DNA of 11,292 nucleotides from positions 1 through 11,292 of the forward strand of contig CAUDAE010000058.1 in assembly GCA_958447445.1 (NCBI GenBank). The letters run 5' to 3'. Positions 1 to 6,077 of this stretch are shown here, in pieces. Made by a program: the position numbers and the translations under genes. Positions within the stretch are counted from its first letter, which is position 1. Each line of letters starts with the position of its first letter. The stretch comes from an uncultured Collinsella sp. GTDB taxonomy: Bacteria > Actinomycetota > Coriobacteriia > Coriobacteriales > Coriobacteriaceae. The notes beneath the pieces were generated by a model, which made no database searches, was not told the DNA's origin, and worked only from the letters and a program-made list of their open reading frames with translations.

Positions 1-1152
1 CCCTATACCGAGCCGCGCATTTTGGAGCATGCCGAGGATGTGCCCGCGGTGCTTCAAAAGCGCTCGATCCAGAAGGTCCTTATCGTGACAGACCCTGGTA
101 TTGCACGTTTGGGGCTCACGGCATCACTCGAGCGTGCGCTTACGGCTCAGGGGATTGGCGCTACGGTCTATGCCGAAACGCGTGCGAACCCCACGGTCTC
201 AAACGTGGAGGAAGCGGCGGCGCTGTATCGCGAGAACGACTGCCGGGCCATTATCGGCTTTGGTGGCGGTTCGGCCATGGACTGCGCCAAGGGTGTGGGG
301 GCGCGCATTGCACAGCCGAACAAGCCCATCAACAAGATGCGTGGCCTGTTGCGCGTCCACCGTCTCCTGCCGCTGCTTATTGCGGTTCCCACTACCGCCG
401 GCACGGGAAGCGAAGTCACGCTCGCGGCGGTTATTACCGATAACGAGACGCACTATAAATACCCCATTAACGATTTTGTGCTCATCCCGCGTTTTGCGGT
501 TCACGACCCCGAGTTTACGCGCGGGTTGCCCGCCTCCATTACGGGGCAGACGGGCATGGATGCCCTGACGCATGCCGTCGAGGCCTTTATCGGCCGTAGC
601 ACCACGCCCTATACGCGCAAGATGGCTCGACAGGCGGTGCAGCTCATCCGCGACAATTTACTCGAGGCCTATGAGCATGGCGACGACATGCGCGCTCGCC
701 GCAATATGCTTTCGGCGGCGTATAAGGCGGGCGTTGCGTTTACCCGCTCCTATGTCGGATATGTGCATGCCATCGCGCACAGTCTGGGCGGCCGATACGG
801 AATTCCGCACGGTTTAGCCAACGCGATCATCCTGCCGCACATGCTTCGCGCTTATGGTGACGCCGCCGCCCCCAAGCTTGCCGATCTTGCTCGCATGGCG
901 GGCATTGCGCCGGCTACCGCGCAGGACAGTCTTGCGGCCGAGGCCTTTATCGATTGGGTCGACCGCATGAACGAGGCCCTGGGAATCCCCAAATATGTCT
1001 CAGGTATTCGCCGCTCCGACATTCCCGAGATGGCGGCGCATGCCGATGCCGAGGCCAATCCCCTGTACCCCGTTCCGCTTTTGATGGACCGCTTGGAGCT
1101 CGAGCATATGTACGAGGTCGTCGCGGGTGGTATGTTTGAGGACGAGAACTAG
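1..1152 (+). CDS. Iron-containing alcohol dehydrogenase (5'-truncated by window edge)
   Basis: This is a group III, iron-dependent alcohol dehydrogenase that interconverts alcohols and aldehydes with NAD(P)H in the cytosol. The frame is open to base 1 and reads PYTEPRIL before the first possible internal start (TTG at 22). That is the usual N-terminal strand of the family, so the real start lies upstream of the window. Counting from TTG 22, the nucleotide-binding GGGS motif is at 81-84 and AVPTTAGTGSEVT at 121-133. The iron ligands known from FucO map to D180, H184, H249 and H263, and the catalytic-type His to H253 (pattern HAIAH...PHG). All are present, so the enzyme should be active. The stop codon overlaps the ribosome site of the following aldehyde dehydrogenase, so the two are co-transcribed and probably translationally coupled. 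Substrate cannot be told from sequence; a butanol/propanediol-type or general aldehyde reductase is possible. Confidence 0.93.
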   Translation, partial: PYTEPRILEHAEDVPAVLQKRSIQKVLIVTDPGIARLGLTASLERALTAQGIGATVYAETRANPTVSNVEEAAALYRENDCRAIIGFGGGSAMDCAKGVGARIAQPNKPINKMRGLLRVHRLLPLLIAVPTTAGTGSEVTLAAVITDNETHYKYPINDFVLIPRFAVHDPEFTRGLPASITGQTGMDALTHAVEAFIGRSTTPYTRKMARQAVQLIRDNLLEAYEHGDDMRARRNMLSAAYKAGVAFTRSYVGYVHAIAHSLGGRYGIPHGLANAIILPHMLRAYGDAAAPKLADLARMAGIAPATAQDSLAAEAFIDWVDRMNEALGIPKYVSGIRRSDIPEMAAHADAEANPLYPVPLLMDRLELEHMYEVVAGGMFEDEN

Positions 1153-1160
1153 GAGGGTCC

Positions 1161-2540
1161 ATGAACACCGAGGAAATTGCGCGCATCGTCGGCGATCAGC
1201 GCACCTACTTTAAGACGCACGCTACGTTTGATGTCGATGTTCGACGTCGCGCGCTCGTGAGTTTACGCGATGCGGTACGGGCCCACGAGGCCGATATTGC
1301 CCATGCGCTCAAGACTGATTTGGGTAAGTCGCATGACGAGGCATATATGTGCGAGATCGGCACGTCGCTTTCCGAGATTCGTCATCAGATTGCGCATGTG
1401 GCTCGATGGAGTCGTCCGCGCCTGCGTCCGTGTGACCTCGCTAATGCTATTAGTGTGTGCAAGACGCAAGCCGTGCCCTATGGCGTCACGCTCATCATGG
1501 CGCCTTGGAACTACCCGTTTTTGCTGACGCTCGAGCCGCTCGCCGGCGCGCTCGCTGCAGGCAACACCGTGGTCATCAAGCCGAGTGCCTATGCGCCGGC
1601 TTCGAGCGCGGTGCTCAAGCAAATCTGTGAAGAGGCATTTGATCCGTGCCTGGTGACGGTTGTCGAGGGCGGGCGCGCCGAGAATGAGGCGCTGCTCGAT
1701 GAATGCTGGGACAAGATCTTCTTTACCGGTAGTGTTCCGGTTGGCAAGCTCGTCATGGAGCGCGCGAGTAAAAACCTTACGCCCGTGACGCTTGAACTGG
1801 GCGGAAAGAGCCCCTGTGTCGTGGATGCGACGGCAAACCTGAAGGTCGCGGCGCGGCGTATCGCATTTGGTAAATGGCTCAACGTGGGCCAGACCTGCGT
1901 GGCGCCCGACTACCTGCTGGTCGACGTGCGCGTGCACGATGAGCTGTTGGGTCTCATCAAGGAGGAGGTCCGTCGCATGTTTGGCGAGCACCCGCTCGAC
2001 AACGAGGACTACGGTCATATTGTCAACGCCAAGCATTTCGCGCGCGTACGCGGGCTGATCGACCCCGATAAGGTTGTGCTGGGAGGAACGGCGCGCGAGT
2101 CGTCGCTCAAGATTGAGCCGACGATCCTAGACGGCGTGGTGCCTGAGGACGCCGTGATGCAGGAGGAGATTTTCGGCCCCATCTTACCGGTACTGACGTT
2201 TGAGAACTTAGACGAGGCCGAAACGTTTATTACGGATCGTCCGACGCCACTGGCCCTGTATATCTTTAGTCAGGATCACGCGGTTCAGCAGCGCTTTGTG
2301 CGCTACGTGCCCTTTGGCGGCGGCTGCGTTAACGATACCATCATGCATCTGGCTACGAGCCATATGGGCTTTGGCGGCATGGGCGCGAGCGGTATGGGAC
2401 AGTACCATGGCCGCGAGAGCTTCGATACGTTTAGCCACAAGAAGAGCATCGTGAACAAGGCAACCTGGCTGGACGTGCCGTTTCGGTATGCGCCCTACGC
2501 AAGCTGGAAGCACAAATTCGTGCGCATGTTTGTGCATTAG
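1161..2540 (+). CDS. NAD(P)-dependent aldehyde dehydrogenase, ALDH3-like
   Basis: A 459-residue aldehyde dehydrogenase that oxidises an aldehyde to the acid with NAD(P). Its length and the catalytic sequence GQTCVAPDY fit class 3 ALDH (fatty/aromatic or coniferyl aldehyde type) rather than the roughly 490-residue class 1/2 enzymes or the CoA-acylating enzymes. Visible motifs are APWNYPF at 114-120 (N117 oxyanion Asn), VIKPS with K140, FTGS at 188-191, LELGG with general-base E212, nucleophile C246, and EEIFGP at 335-340. An AGGAGG site (1151-1156) lies 4 nt before the ATG and overlaps the upstream ADH stop. ADH plus ALDH could channel a substrate alcohol-aldehyde-acid or balance redox during fermentation; the direction is inference. 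A strong hairpin follows the stop directly. Confidence 0.93.
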   Translation: MNTEEIARIVGDQRTYFKTHATFDVDVRRRALVSLRDAVRAHEADIAHALKTDLGKSHDEAYMCEIGTSLSEIRHQIAHVARWSRPRLRPCDLANAISVCKTQAVPYGVTLIMAPWNYPFLLTLEPLAGALAAGNTVVIKPSAYAPASSAVLKQICEEAFDPCLVTVVEGGRAENEALLDECWDKIFFTGSVPVGKLVMERASKNLTPVTLELGGKSPCVVDATANLKVAARRIAFGKWLNVGQTCVAPDYLLVDVRVHDELLGLIKEEVRRMFGEHPLDNEDYGHIVNAKHFARVRGLIDPDKVVLGGTARESSLKIEPTILDGVVPEDAVMQEEIFGPILPVLTFENLDEAETFITDRPTPLALYIFSQDHAVQQRFVRYVPFGGGCVNDTIMHLATSHMGFGGMGASGMGQYHGRESFDTFSHKKSIVNKATWLDVPFRYAPYASWKHKFVRMFVH

Positions 2541-2541
2541 G

Positions 2542-2585
2542 AAATGGCAGGTAATACGAACAAGTGTTCCTATTACCTGTCATTT
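2542..2585. terminator. Long hairpin terminator after the ADH-ALDH operon
   Basis: The 15-nt arms at 2542-2556 and 2571-2585 pair fully, with one G-U wobble, around a 14-nt loop that has a further short AAC/GTT pairing. It begins 2 nt after the ALDH stop codon. The arms end in AAA and TTT, so the stem itself supplies short A and U tracts in both directions, but there is no long U-run after it. It therefore looks like a terminator or 3'-end-stabilising structure, possibly bidirectional. Its right arm contains CTGTCA (2577-2582), a possible -35 element for the small gene downstream. Confidence 0.7.
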
Positions 2586-2606
2586 ACGTTAGACTACTGC
2601 TATGGG
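2577..2606 (+). promoter_or_regulatory. Candidate promoter of the small toxin-like gene
   Basis: CTGTCA (2577-2582; 4/6 match to TTGACA) is followed after 18 bp by TATGGG (2601-2606), preceded by TGC, which makes an extended -10 arrangement. Transcription would start near 2612-2614, giving an untranslated leader of about 30 nt that carries the ribosome-site hairpin. The -10 matches only 3/6, so this is weak. TAGACT (2590-2595) is an alternative -10 without a good -35. Confidence 0.3.
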
Positions 2607-2622
2607 GTACGGATGGGCCAAC

Positions 2623-2637
2623 TCCCTTTAGAAGGGA
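2623..2637 (+). promoter_or_regulatory. Hairpin sequestering the toxin ribosome-binding site
   Basis: TCCCTT (2623-2628) and AAGGGA (2632-2637) form a perfect 6-bp stem with a 3-nt loop (TAG). The right arm is the purine-rich ribosome site GAAGGG (2631-2636), 7 nt before the ATG at 2644. The site is therefore paired in a local stem, which would lower translation of the downstream peptide. Occluded ribosome sites are common in type I toxin mRNAs. The pairing is seen in the sequence; the regulatory role is inferred. Confidence 0.5.
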
Positions 2638-2643
2638 ATTGGT

Positions 2644-2727
2644 ATGAACGTAAGCGATGTTATTTCGTTACTGGCGTTGTTGATTGCGGCTATCGAACTC
2701 GGCCTGTTTATCGGCCGAATGAAATAG
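2644..2727 (+). CDS. Small single-pass membrane peptide, holin-like / type I toxin-like
   Basis: A 27-codon ORF reading MNVSDVISLLALLIAA, then IELGLFIGRMK and a TAG stop. It has a short polar N-terminus, one hydrophobic segment of about 18-19 residues (roughly residues 6-24) and a basic R-M-K tail. That is the design of the very short putative holin-like toxins (Hol-Tox family) and other membrane-acting type I toxins. Support for it being a gene: it is the only plausible frame in a 423-bp gap, it has a GAAGGG site at 7-nt spacing that is hidden in a hairpin, and an antisense promoter plus terminator frame its 3' end on the other strand. In the family such peptides insert in the inner membrane and can depolarise it when overproduced. 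It is too short for a firm homology call. It could also be a leader or signalling peptide. Confidence 0.6.
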   Translation: MNVSDVISLLALLIAAIELGLFIGRMK

Positions 2728-2752
2728 CCGCCCCCGCGTAAGCGAAGACGGC
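2727..2752 (-). terminator. Terminator-like stem of the candidate antisense RNA
   Basis: Read leftward, the RNA forms GCCG-UCUU-CGC, loop UUAC, GCG-GGGG-CGGC, followed by UAUUUCAUU. That is an 11-bp stem with three G-U pairs and a partial U tract. The rightward transcript cannot form the middle four pairs. Confidence 0.45.
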
Positions 2753-2783
2753 CACTTCTCACGATGAAAACGTGTATCGGAGT

Positions 2784-2810
2784 TGGCAAGACCCGCGGCA
2801 ACGGGTGCCA
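2784..2810. other. Hairpin in toxin 3' UTR / antisense 5' end
   Basis: TGGC and ACCCG on the left pair with CGGGT and GCCA on the right, with a 3-nt AAG bulge on the left arm and a 6-nt CGGCAA loop. No U-run follows in the rightward direction. It could be the 3' end of the toxin mRNA or, as its complement, the exposed first loop of the antisense RNA used for initial contact. The base pairing is visible; the function is inference. Confidence 0.35.
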
Positions 2811-2821
2811 TCCGTGTTCCT

Positions 2822-2850
2822 ATCTTATCTGCAAGCGTTTTGTCGCGCAA
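2822..2850 (-). promoter_or_regulatory. Candidate antisense promoter
   Basis: On the - strand TTGCGC (2850-2845; 3/6, with the TTG part intact) is followed by exactly 17 bp and then TAAGAT (2827-2822; 4/6, keeping the key T1, A2 and T6). It points left toward the toxin gene and there is no other gene it could serve before the convergent end of that ORF. The match is modest. Confidence 0.4.
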
Positions 2851-2963
2851 GCGTTGAGGCAAACGATTGAAGGACGCAGACAGGATGTATTTGTGTCCGC
2901 ACGGGACCGTAGACTTCTCAATAAGGTTACACACCGGTTTATCCGGCCGTTAGAGGAGCTGCT

Positions 2964-3290
2964 ATGTACGAGCCTTCGCGTGTTCTTCTGTCATTTCACA
3001 TTGCAGGATTTCAGTATGCCGATGGCGCCTTGGTCTTGGGCGATCTTAAAGCGGGCGATAAGCTGACGCTGTGTGCCGAGCGCGATAATCCCCATGACCC
3101 TGAGGCGGTTGCGATTTATTACAGCAACACCAAGCTTGGCTATGTTCCGGGAAACGAGGTCGGCCCGCTGTCCTTGATGATGTATTACGGCCATGAGGGC
3201 GTATTTGAGGCCCGCGTGCAACAGGTCGCTCCCGAGCGCAGCCCGTGGCATCAGGTGCGCGTTGGCCTCTACGTGGTGGATGCCCGCTAG
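2964..3290 (+). CDS. Stand-alone HIRAN-domain protein
   Basis: A 108-residue protein consisting almost wholly of one HIRAN domain. The diagnostic stretches are FHIAGFQYADG (11-21), GDKLTLCAERDNPHDP (31-46) running into AVAIY (48-52), and LGYVP (58-62). HIRAN domains occur in HLTF/Rad5 helicases, where they bind 3' single-stranded DNA ends, and as small stand-alone bacterial proteins of unknown role, probably DNA-binding. The ATG has a GAGGAG site (2953-2958) 5 nt upstream. The 14-nt sequence of ribosome site plus start is identical to that of the DUF2130 gene at 4230-4243. It is followed 18 nt later by a small acidic ORF and probably shares a transcript with it. I see no convincing promoter between 2851 and 2950, only short CCGG- and GTCC-armed hairpins. 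Confidence 0.85.
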   Translation: MYEPSRVLLSFHIAGFQYADGALVLGDLKAGDKLTLCAERDNPHDPEAVAIYYSNTKLGYVPGNEVGPLSLMMYYGHEGVFEARVQQVAPERSPWHQVRVGLYVVDAR

Positions 3291-3298
3291 TCGGCAAT

Positions 3299-3303
3299 GG
3301 AGG
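3299..3303 (+). promoter_or_regulatory. Ribosome site deciding the start of the microprotein
   Basis: GGAGG lies 5 nt before the ATG at 3309. The earlier in-frame ATG (3297) has no ribosome site and would itself overlap this one, so 3309 is preferred. Confidence 0.6.
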
Positions 3304-3308
3304 CGGCC

Positions 3309-3488
3309 ATGTTTGATGACGACGACCAGTTCGATCTGACAGACGATCCGTTTGAGTGGGATCTGCTACTCGACGACGATGAGCTGGAGCAGGATCGTAA
3401 GAAGCGCCAGGACAAGAACGCCCGGGGTGACGCTTCGAAAAAGCAAGACAAACGCCGCCGCGGACTGTTCGGCGGGCTCTTTGGATAA
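3309..3488 (+). CDS. Acidic/basic microprotein with GLFGGLFG tail
   Basis: A 59-residue protein that I do not recognise as a named family. Residues 1-30 are strongly acidic (FDDDDQFDLTDDPFEWD, then LLLDDDELEQD). Residues 30-51 are basic and polar (RKKRQDKNARG through KRRR). The C-terminus is GLFGGLFG, a repeated Gly-Leu-Phe element that could be a docking or weak membrane-binding peptide. There is no signal peptide and no Cys. An in-frame ATG at 3297 would add four residues but lacks a ribosome site. Its place 18 nt after the HIRAN gene suggests one transcript and perhaps a partner protein. Codon use and acidity match neighbours, so it looks like a real gene. Function is unknown. Confidence 0.65.
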   Translation: MFDDDDQFDLTDDPFEWDLLLDDDELEQDRKKRQDKNARGDASKKQDKRRRGLFGGLFG

Positions 3489-3554
3489 CCGCTGCATCGC
3501 TGCGTCTGTATACTTAGCACGAGTTGAACACGTTGCGAAATGAGGACACAGACG

Positions 3555-4100
3555 ATGATGTGGTTTACCGCCGACTTGCACCTGGGCGATACGAATATCT
3601 TGCACGACATGGACCGGCCGTTTGGCTCGGTCGAGGAGATGAACCGCAAGGTCATCGATGCCATCAATGAGTGCGTGGCTGCGGATGACCGTCTCTACAT
3701 CCTGGGAGACTTTACCTATCGTTTGCCCCTAGCGGATGCCGTGCACCTGCGCGAGCGTATCGAATGCAAGAATGTGACGCTCATCCGCGGTAACCATGAC
3801 GGCGACTGGGAAGATTCCGACGTACCGCAGATTTGGGAAGACGTGCGCGATTACCTGGAGATTGCTCCCGGCTATGCCAAGGGCCATCGTCTGGTTATGA
3901 GCCACTACCCCATGCTTAGCTGGAATGGCAAGGCGCGTGGTGCCATCATGCTGCACGGGCATATCCACAGCAGGGGAGACCGCACCAACGCGCGCAACCG
4001 CGATCGCGAGCGCCCCATTTACCGCTACGATGTGGGCCTCGATGCCAATGACTACAAGCCCGTAAGTCGAGACCAGATCTTGAGCTTCTTTGGGCTATAG
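3555..4100 (+). CDS. Calcineurin-like metallophosphoesterase
   Basis: A 181-residue metal-dependent phosphoesterase. All the dinuclear-metal motifs are visible: DLHLG (D7, H9), LGDF (D52), RGNHD (N80, H81, D82), SHYP (H117) and HGHIHS (H134, H136, H138), followed by YDVGLDAND. Length and order fit the small single-domain bacterial calcineurin-like family, whose members hydrolyse phosphomonoesters, phosphodiesters or cyclic nucleotides; substrate is not predictable here. The frame opens at ATG 3540, but AGGA (3543-3546) sits 8 nt before the ATG ATG pair at 3555/3558, so 3555 is preferred and removes MRTQT. A TATACT (3509-3514; 5/6 match to a -10) lies upstream without a good -35, so it may have its own promoter separate from the HIRAN pair. 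A dyad element and terminator follow the stop immediately. Confidence 0.9.
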   Translation: MMWFTADLHLGDTNILHDMDRPFGSVEEMNRKVIDAINECVAADDRLYILGDFTYRLPLADAVHLRERIECKNVTLIRGNHDGDWEDSDVPQIWEDVRDYLEIAPGYAKGHRLVMSHYPMLSWNGKARGAIMLHGHIHSRGDRTNARNRDRERPIYRYDVGLDANDYKPVSRDQILSFFGL

Positions 4101-4153
4101 GGCGCCCAAACCACCACAAAGGGGACAGGCACCTTTGTGGTGGTTCTGGCGCC
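4101..4153. repeat. Intergenic dyad element, REP-like, with GGGGACAGGCACC centre
   Basis: A perfect 14-bp stem (4109-4122 with 4132-4145; arms rich in CCACCACAAAGG) closes a 9-nt loop. A second 6-bp GGCGCC/GGCGCC stem (4101-4106 with 4148-4153) lies outside it across a 2x2 internal loop. It starts at the base after the phosphoesterase stop. From memory, hairpins with this loop and arms recur between genes in Collinsella and relatives, which would make this a REP-like element. That copy number cannot be confirmed from one window. Its right outer arm is also the left arm of the next terminator. Confidence 0.6.
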
Positions 4154-4182
4154 GTTGCCATTATGGCGGCGGCGTCTTTTTT
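4148..4182 (+). terminator. Rho-independent terminator of the phosphoesterase gene
   Basis: GGCGCCGTTGCCA (4148-4160) pairs with TGGCGGCGGCGTC (4164-4176) through three G-U wobbles around a 3-nt loop, followed by six T residues (4177-4182). This is a canonical intrinsic terminator for rightward transcription. It shares GGCGCC with the outer stem of the preceding dyad, so the two structures are mutually exclusive in RNA. Confidence 0.8.
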
Positions 4183-4240
4183 GTCCGTGCGGCGCGGTAG
4201 AGTGTAGGCGGTTGAAATTTGCGTCCATCGAGGAGCTGCT

Positions 4241-5998
4241 ATGAATGAGATCAAGTGCCCGCATTGTGGCGAAGTGTTTAAGGTCGATGCGTCCGGCTAT
4301 GCGGATATCGTCAAGCAGGTGCGCGATGCTGAGTTTTCGCGCGACCTGGATGAGCGCGTGAAGGCAGTCCAGCGCGAGGGCGAGCAGGCGCTGGAACTTG
4401 AGCGCTCTCGTTCGACGGCTGCCTTGCAAAAGGCAGAGTCTCAGCGCAATGCTCAGCTTGTCGAGCAGAAGAATGCTGCAGCTCAGCAGCTGGCACAAGA
4501 GGTTGCCAAGCGCGATGCCGAGCTTGCCGAGCTGCGCGCCAAGCTCGAGGGCGCTGCCACGGAGCGCGAGAGCGCAAGCCAGCGCGCGGCGGTTGAGGCC
4601 CGTGCGGATGCGCAGAAGGAAAACGCAGAGCTCCAGCGTGAGATTGACAACCTGCGCGCGCAGCTGGGACGCAAGGATGACGAAGCCAAACTTGCCGAGG
4701 CGGCGGCGCGCAATGCTGCTCAAAACGATCTGTCCGCCCGCGACGCTCAGATTGCTGAGCTACAGGCAAAGCTCTCCGCGGCGGACAAGGCCCAGGAGAT
4801 GGCGCTTGCCGCCGCGGCGGCCGAGTCACAGCGTGAGCTTGATGCCGCTCGCAGCGAGGCCGAGCGCGCGCTAGCTGACTATCGCGCGAAGGTACAAGAG
4901 AAGTTTTCCGCCGCAAAGGCTCAGTCCGAGCAAGAGGCCGAGGGCCTGCGTGCCCAGCTGCGCGAACAGGAGCTGACGGCCAAAATGAACCTATCGGAGG
5001 CGGTCGCCGCGGCGGAGCGTGAGCGTGATGAGGCGCGTGCCAAGCTGACGAGTGAGCTGGCGGTGCGCGATTCGCGTGAGGAACAGGCCAAGGCAGCCCA
5101 CGAGCTTGAGCTCGCGCAGGCCAAGCGCGTGAGCGACGAGTTGATCCGCTACAAGGACGAAGAGATTGAGCGCCTTAAGGAAATGAAGATCCGCCTGTCC
5201 ACCAAGATGGTGGGCGAGTCGCTCGAGCAGCACTGCGAGACCGAGTTTAACCGCCTACGCATGACGGCGTTTCCTAACGCGTACTTTGAGAAAGATAACG
5301 ATGCGTCCGAGGGCACCAAGGGGGACTTTATCTTCCGCGAGTGCGACGCGAGCGGCAACGAGGTCATTTCGATTATGTTCGAGATGAAAAACGAGAACGA
5401 CGAGACTGCGACCAAGCACAAGAACGAGGACTTCTTTAAGAAGCTCGACCACGATCGTCGCCAGAAAGGCTGCGAGTATGCGGTGCTCTGCACCCTGCTG
5501 GAGCCCGAGAGCGAGCTCTATAACGCAGGGATAGTCGACGTGAGCTACCGCTATGAAAAGATGTACGTGATTCGCCCGCAGTTCTTCATTCCCATGATCA
5601 CGCTTCTTCGCAACGCTGCCATGGGTTCGCTGCGCTATAAGCAGGAGTTGGCGGAGTACAAGCAGCAGAACATCGACGTCACGAACTTTGAGGCCAAGAT
5701 GGAAAAGTTCAAGAATGATTTCGGTCGCAACTACGAGATCGCGAGCCGCAAGTTCCAAACGGCGATCGATGAGATCGACAAGACGATTAGCCATCTGCAG
5801 AAAACCAAGGAGGCGTTGCTGTCCTCCGAGAACAATCTGCGCCTAGCCAACAAGAAGGCCGACGATCTTACCATTCGCAAGCTCACGTGGGGCAACAAGA
5901 CCATGAGGGCGGCGTTTGACGAGGCGCGCGGGGCTGCGGCGGAGACAAGCGATGAGCCAGCCGAGGCGGATTCGTATGAGGTTGAGGATACCGAGTAA
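4241..5998 (+). CDS. DUF2130 coiled-coil protein with PD-(D/E)XK-like core
   Basis: A 585-residue protein of the DUF2130 family (COG4487 type). The N-terminus has one CPHCG knuckle (C6, H8, C9). A very long Ala/Glu/Arg/Lys-rich coiled coil spans about 25-315. The conserved domain spans about 315-470, starting RLSTKMVGESLEQHCETEF. Inside it, E326/E329, GDF (D362) and FEMKNE (E381, K383) are spaced like the acidic and E-x-K residues of PD-(D/E)XK nucleases. Another coiled coil (470-545) and an acidic tail end the protein. The architecture recalls RmuC, a coiled-coil protein with a nuclease-like fold, so a role in DNA ends or recombination is possible but unproven. The ATG has GAGGAG 5 nt upstream. 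No clear promoter is seen between 4183 and 4229, although the terminator before it implies one. Confidence 0.88.
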   Translation: MNEIKCPHCGEVFKVDASGYADIVKQVRDAEFSRDLDERVKAVQREGEQALELERSRSTAALQKAESQRNAQLVEQKNAAAQQLAQEVAKRDAELAELRAKLEGAATERESASQRAAVEARADAQKENAELQREIDNLRAQLGRKDDEAKLAEAAARNAAQNDLSARDAQIAELQAKLSAADKAQEMALAAAAAESQRELDAARSEAERALADYRAKVQEKFSAAKAQSEQEAEGLRAQLREQELTAKMNLSEAVAAAERERDEARAKLTSELAVRDSREEQAKAAHELELAQAKRVSDELIRYKDEEIERLKEMKIRLSTKMVGESLEQHCETEFNRLRMTAFPNAYFEKDNDASEGTKGDFIFRECDASGNEVISIMFEMKNENDETATKHKNEDFFKKLDHDRRQKGCEYAVLCTLLEPESELYNAGIVDVSYRYEKMYVIRPQFFIPMITLLRNAAMGSLRYKQELAEYKQQNIDVTNFEAKMEKFKNDFGRNYEIASRKFQTAIDEIDKTISHLQKTKEALLSSENNLRLANKKADDLTIRKLTWGNKTMRAAFDEARGAAAETSDEPAEADSYEVEDTE

Positions 5999-6017
5999 GG
6001 CATAGCGTATAGTGCAA

Positions 6018-6055
6018 AAGCGGGGCCGCTGGCGATATTGCCAACGGCCCCGCTT
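6018..6055. terminator. Bidirectional terminator between convergent genes
   Basis: A perfect 11-bp stem (6018-6028 with 6045-6055; arms AAGCGGGGCCG and its complement) contains a second TGGC/GCCA stem (6030-6033 with 6040-6043). It lies between the convergent DUF2130 gene and helicase. Leftward it runs into TTTTGC and rightward into CTTCGTTTCG, so it can serve both transcripts, with the better U tract for the leftward one. Confidence 0.85.
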
Positions 6056-6077
6056 CGTTTCGTTCCATTGTGCCCGG

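Larger units (their letters stand above)
2719..2815 (-). ncRNA. Candidate antisense RNA to the toxin 3' end (type I antitoxin)
   Basis: On the - strand a promoter-like sequence (TTGCGC at 2850-2845, 17 bp, TAAGAT at 2827-2822) would start an RNA near 2815. It would run through a 5' hairpin built from ACCCG/CGGGT arms (about 2784-2810) and end at a stem at 2752-2727. In RNA that last stem can pair 11 bp (GCCG-UCUU-CGC with GCG-GGGG-CGGC, three G-U wobbles) and is followed by UAUUUCAUU. The wobble pairs form only in the - strand RNA (the + strand would have C/A mismatches), which argues the stem serves leftward transcription. The RNA would be about 95 nt and overlap the last codons and 3' UTR of the toxin mRNA, like RatA/TxpA and SR4/BsrG. 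No expression evidence is available. Confidence 0.45.

Noticed and set aside
1263..2036. 257-codon - strand frame opposite the aldehyde dehydrogenase
   Set aside because: Shadow of a gene with complete catalytic motifs on the + strand.
2544..2741. 65-codon + strand frame after the ALDH gene
   Set aside because: It starts inside the terminator stem, has no ribosome site, and overlaps the better-supported 27-codon ORF in another frame.
2668..2934. 88-codon - strand frame across the toxin locus
   Set aside because: Composition is not protein-like, there is no ribosome site, and the strand is better explained by a short non-coding antisense RNA.
2764..3066. 100-codon + strand frame overlapping the HIRAN start
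   Set aside because: No ribosome site, no recognisable motif, overlaps the antisense promoter and about 100 nt of the clear HIRAN gene.
2953..4243. Identical 14-nt ribosome-site-plus-start sequence at 2953-2966 and 4230-4243 as a possible duplication
   Set aside because: The identity stops at the ATG and the proteins are unrelated, so it is most simply a shared strong ribosome-site pattern.
4398..4874. Arg/Ser-rich frames inside the DUF2130 coiled coil
   Set aside because: Repetitive GC-rich coiled-coil coding DNA opens other frames by composition alone.
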